Shown here piece after piece: positions 63,755 to 64,000 of a DNA stretch of 64,000 nucleotides. The stretch spans positions 90,882 through 154,881 of the forward strand of contig JAFEDS010000002.1 of the NCBI GenBank assembly GCA_018241505.1, given 5' to 3'. The notes under the pieces are model-generated. The model was not told where the DNA came from and did not search any database. It saw only the letters and a list, made by a program, of their open reading frames with translations. The DNA comes from Pseudomonadota bacterium (GTDB taxonomy: Bacteria > Pseudomonadota > Gammaproteobacteria > Steroidobacterales > Steroidobacteraceae). The position numbers were made by a program, and so were the translations under genes. Numbering within the stretch: the stretch's first letter is position 1; each line of letters opens with the position of its first letter.

Positions 63755-64000
63755 GACATCGCCCCAAGAACCCAAGATAGAAGCAAACGAACGCAGTCCA
63801 CTGTCCAAAACGACTATCGCGCTTCCTTGGCGAGGGAAGGTCTCCCACCGCCTCCGACGCAGCGCCGCCAGCTCGCAACCTTCCGGGCCTCACGAGCCGG
63901 ATCCTCCCCGAAGTCCGACGCCTCTGAAGCAACGCGCACGATCGCGGACACGCCCAACAGCTGCCGCGCGTGCCTTCGCCCCGGCGGCCACTTCAAAATC
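63755..64000. other. Right end of the window
   Basis: About 250 bases after the protease stop. Open frames here are Arg-rich shadows; no gene, repeat or tRNA is seen. The right end of the island is not inside the window. Confidence 0.5.

Overview
The window is about 64 kb of GC-rich DNA that looks like the chromosome of a gammaproteobacterium. Three things point there: the block thrS-infC-rpmI-rplT-pheS-pheT-ihfA-merR, the csrA gene, and uvrB followed by an aspartate aminotransferase. I cannot name the species; a Xanthomonadales or Steroidobacter-like lineage is a guess from gene content and GC.

Bases 1-33206 look like ordinary chromosome. In order they hold: a zinc peptidase cut by the window edge; an ECF41-type sigma factor; a PaiB-like flavin protein; a large patatin-like membrane lipase; csrA; an operon of a DUF2007-like protein, a methyltransferase and a secreted amidohydrolase; a divergent LysR/SDR pair; a ferritin-like protein; a 1142-residue ELWxxDGT-repeat secreted protein; an OafA-type acyltransferase; tRNA-Pro; the translation operon (minus strand, thrS to merR); an AI-2E family transporter; tRNA-Val; uvrB; aspC; and tRNA-Asn.

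From tRNA-Asn (33132-33206) to the window end the character changes to a genomic island. The first part (33.7-50.7 kb) holds a RadC-like protein, many small orphan genes (zinc-ribbon membrane proteins, lipoproteins with STN or ExbD-like domains, an SdpR/SdpI pair, two adjacent DNA-glycosylase-like genes) and at least four broken genes. Two of these, at 37381-37662 and 49562-49876, have in-frame stops; two others are frameshifted. Imperfect dispersed repeats (called A and B here) fill the gaps, often as A-B pairs spanning 220-234 bases. A conserved hairpin with loop AAGTC (called C) precedes both the radC-like gene and the DUF4942 gene, and a third copy lies on the minus strand.

The second part (50.8-63.8 kb) is a defence cluster. 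It has a type I restriction-modification operon (hsdR-hsdM-hsdS) coupled to a fourth gene that joins an HsdS-like half to a HEPN-like domain with an RNAAVH motif, followed by a PD-(D/E)XK-type nuclease. On the other strand are a DUF4942 gene, an orphan gene placed directly before a Shedu (DUF4263) nuclease, and a trypsin-like protease. The best candidates for something undescribed are the HsdS-HEPN fusion and the orphan-Shedu-protease cassette.
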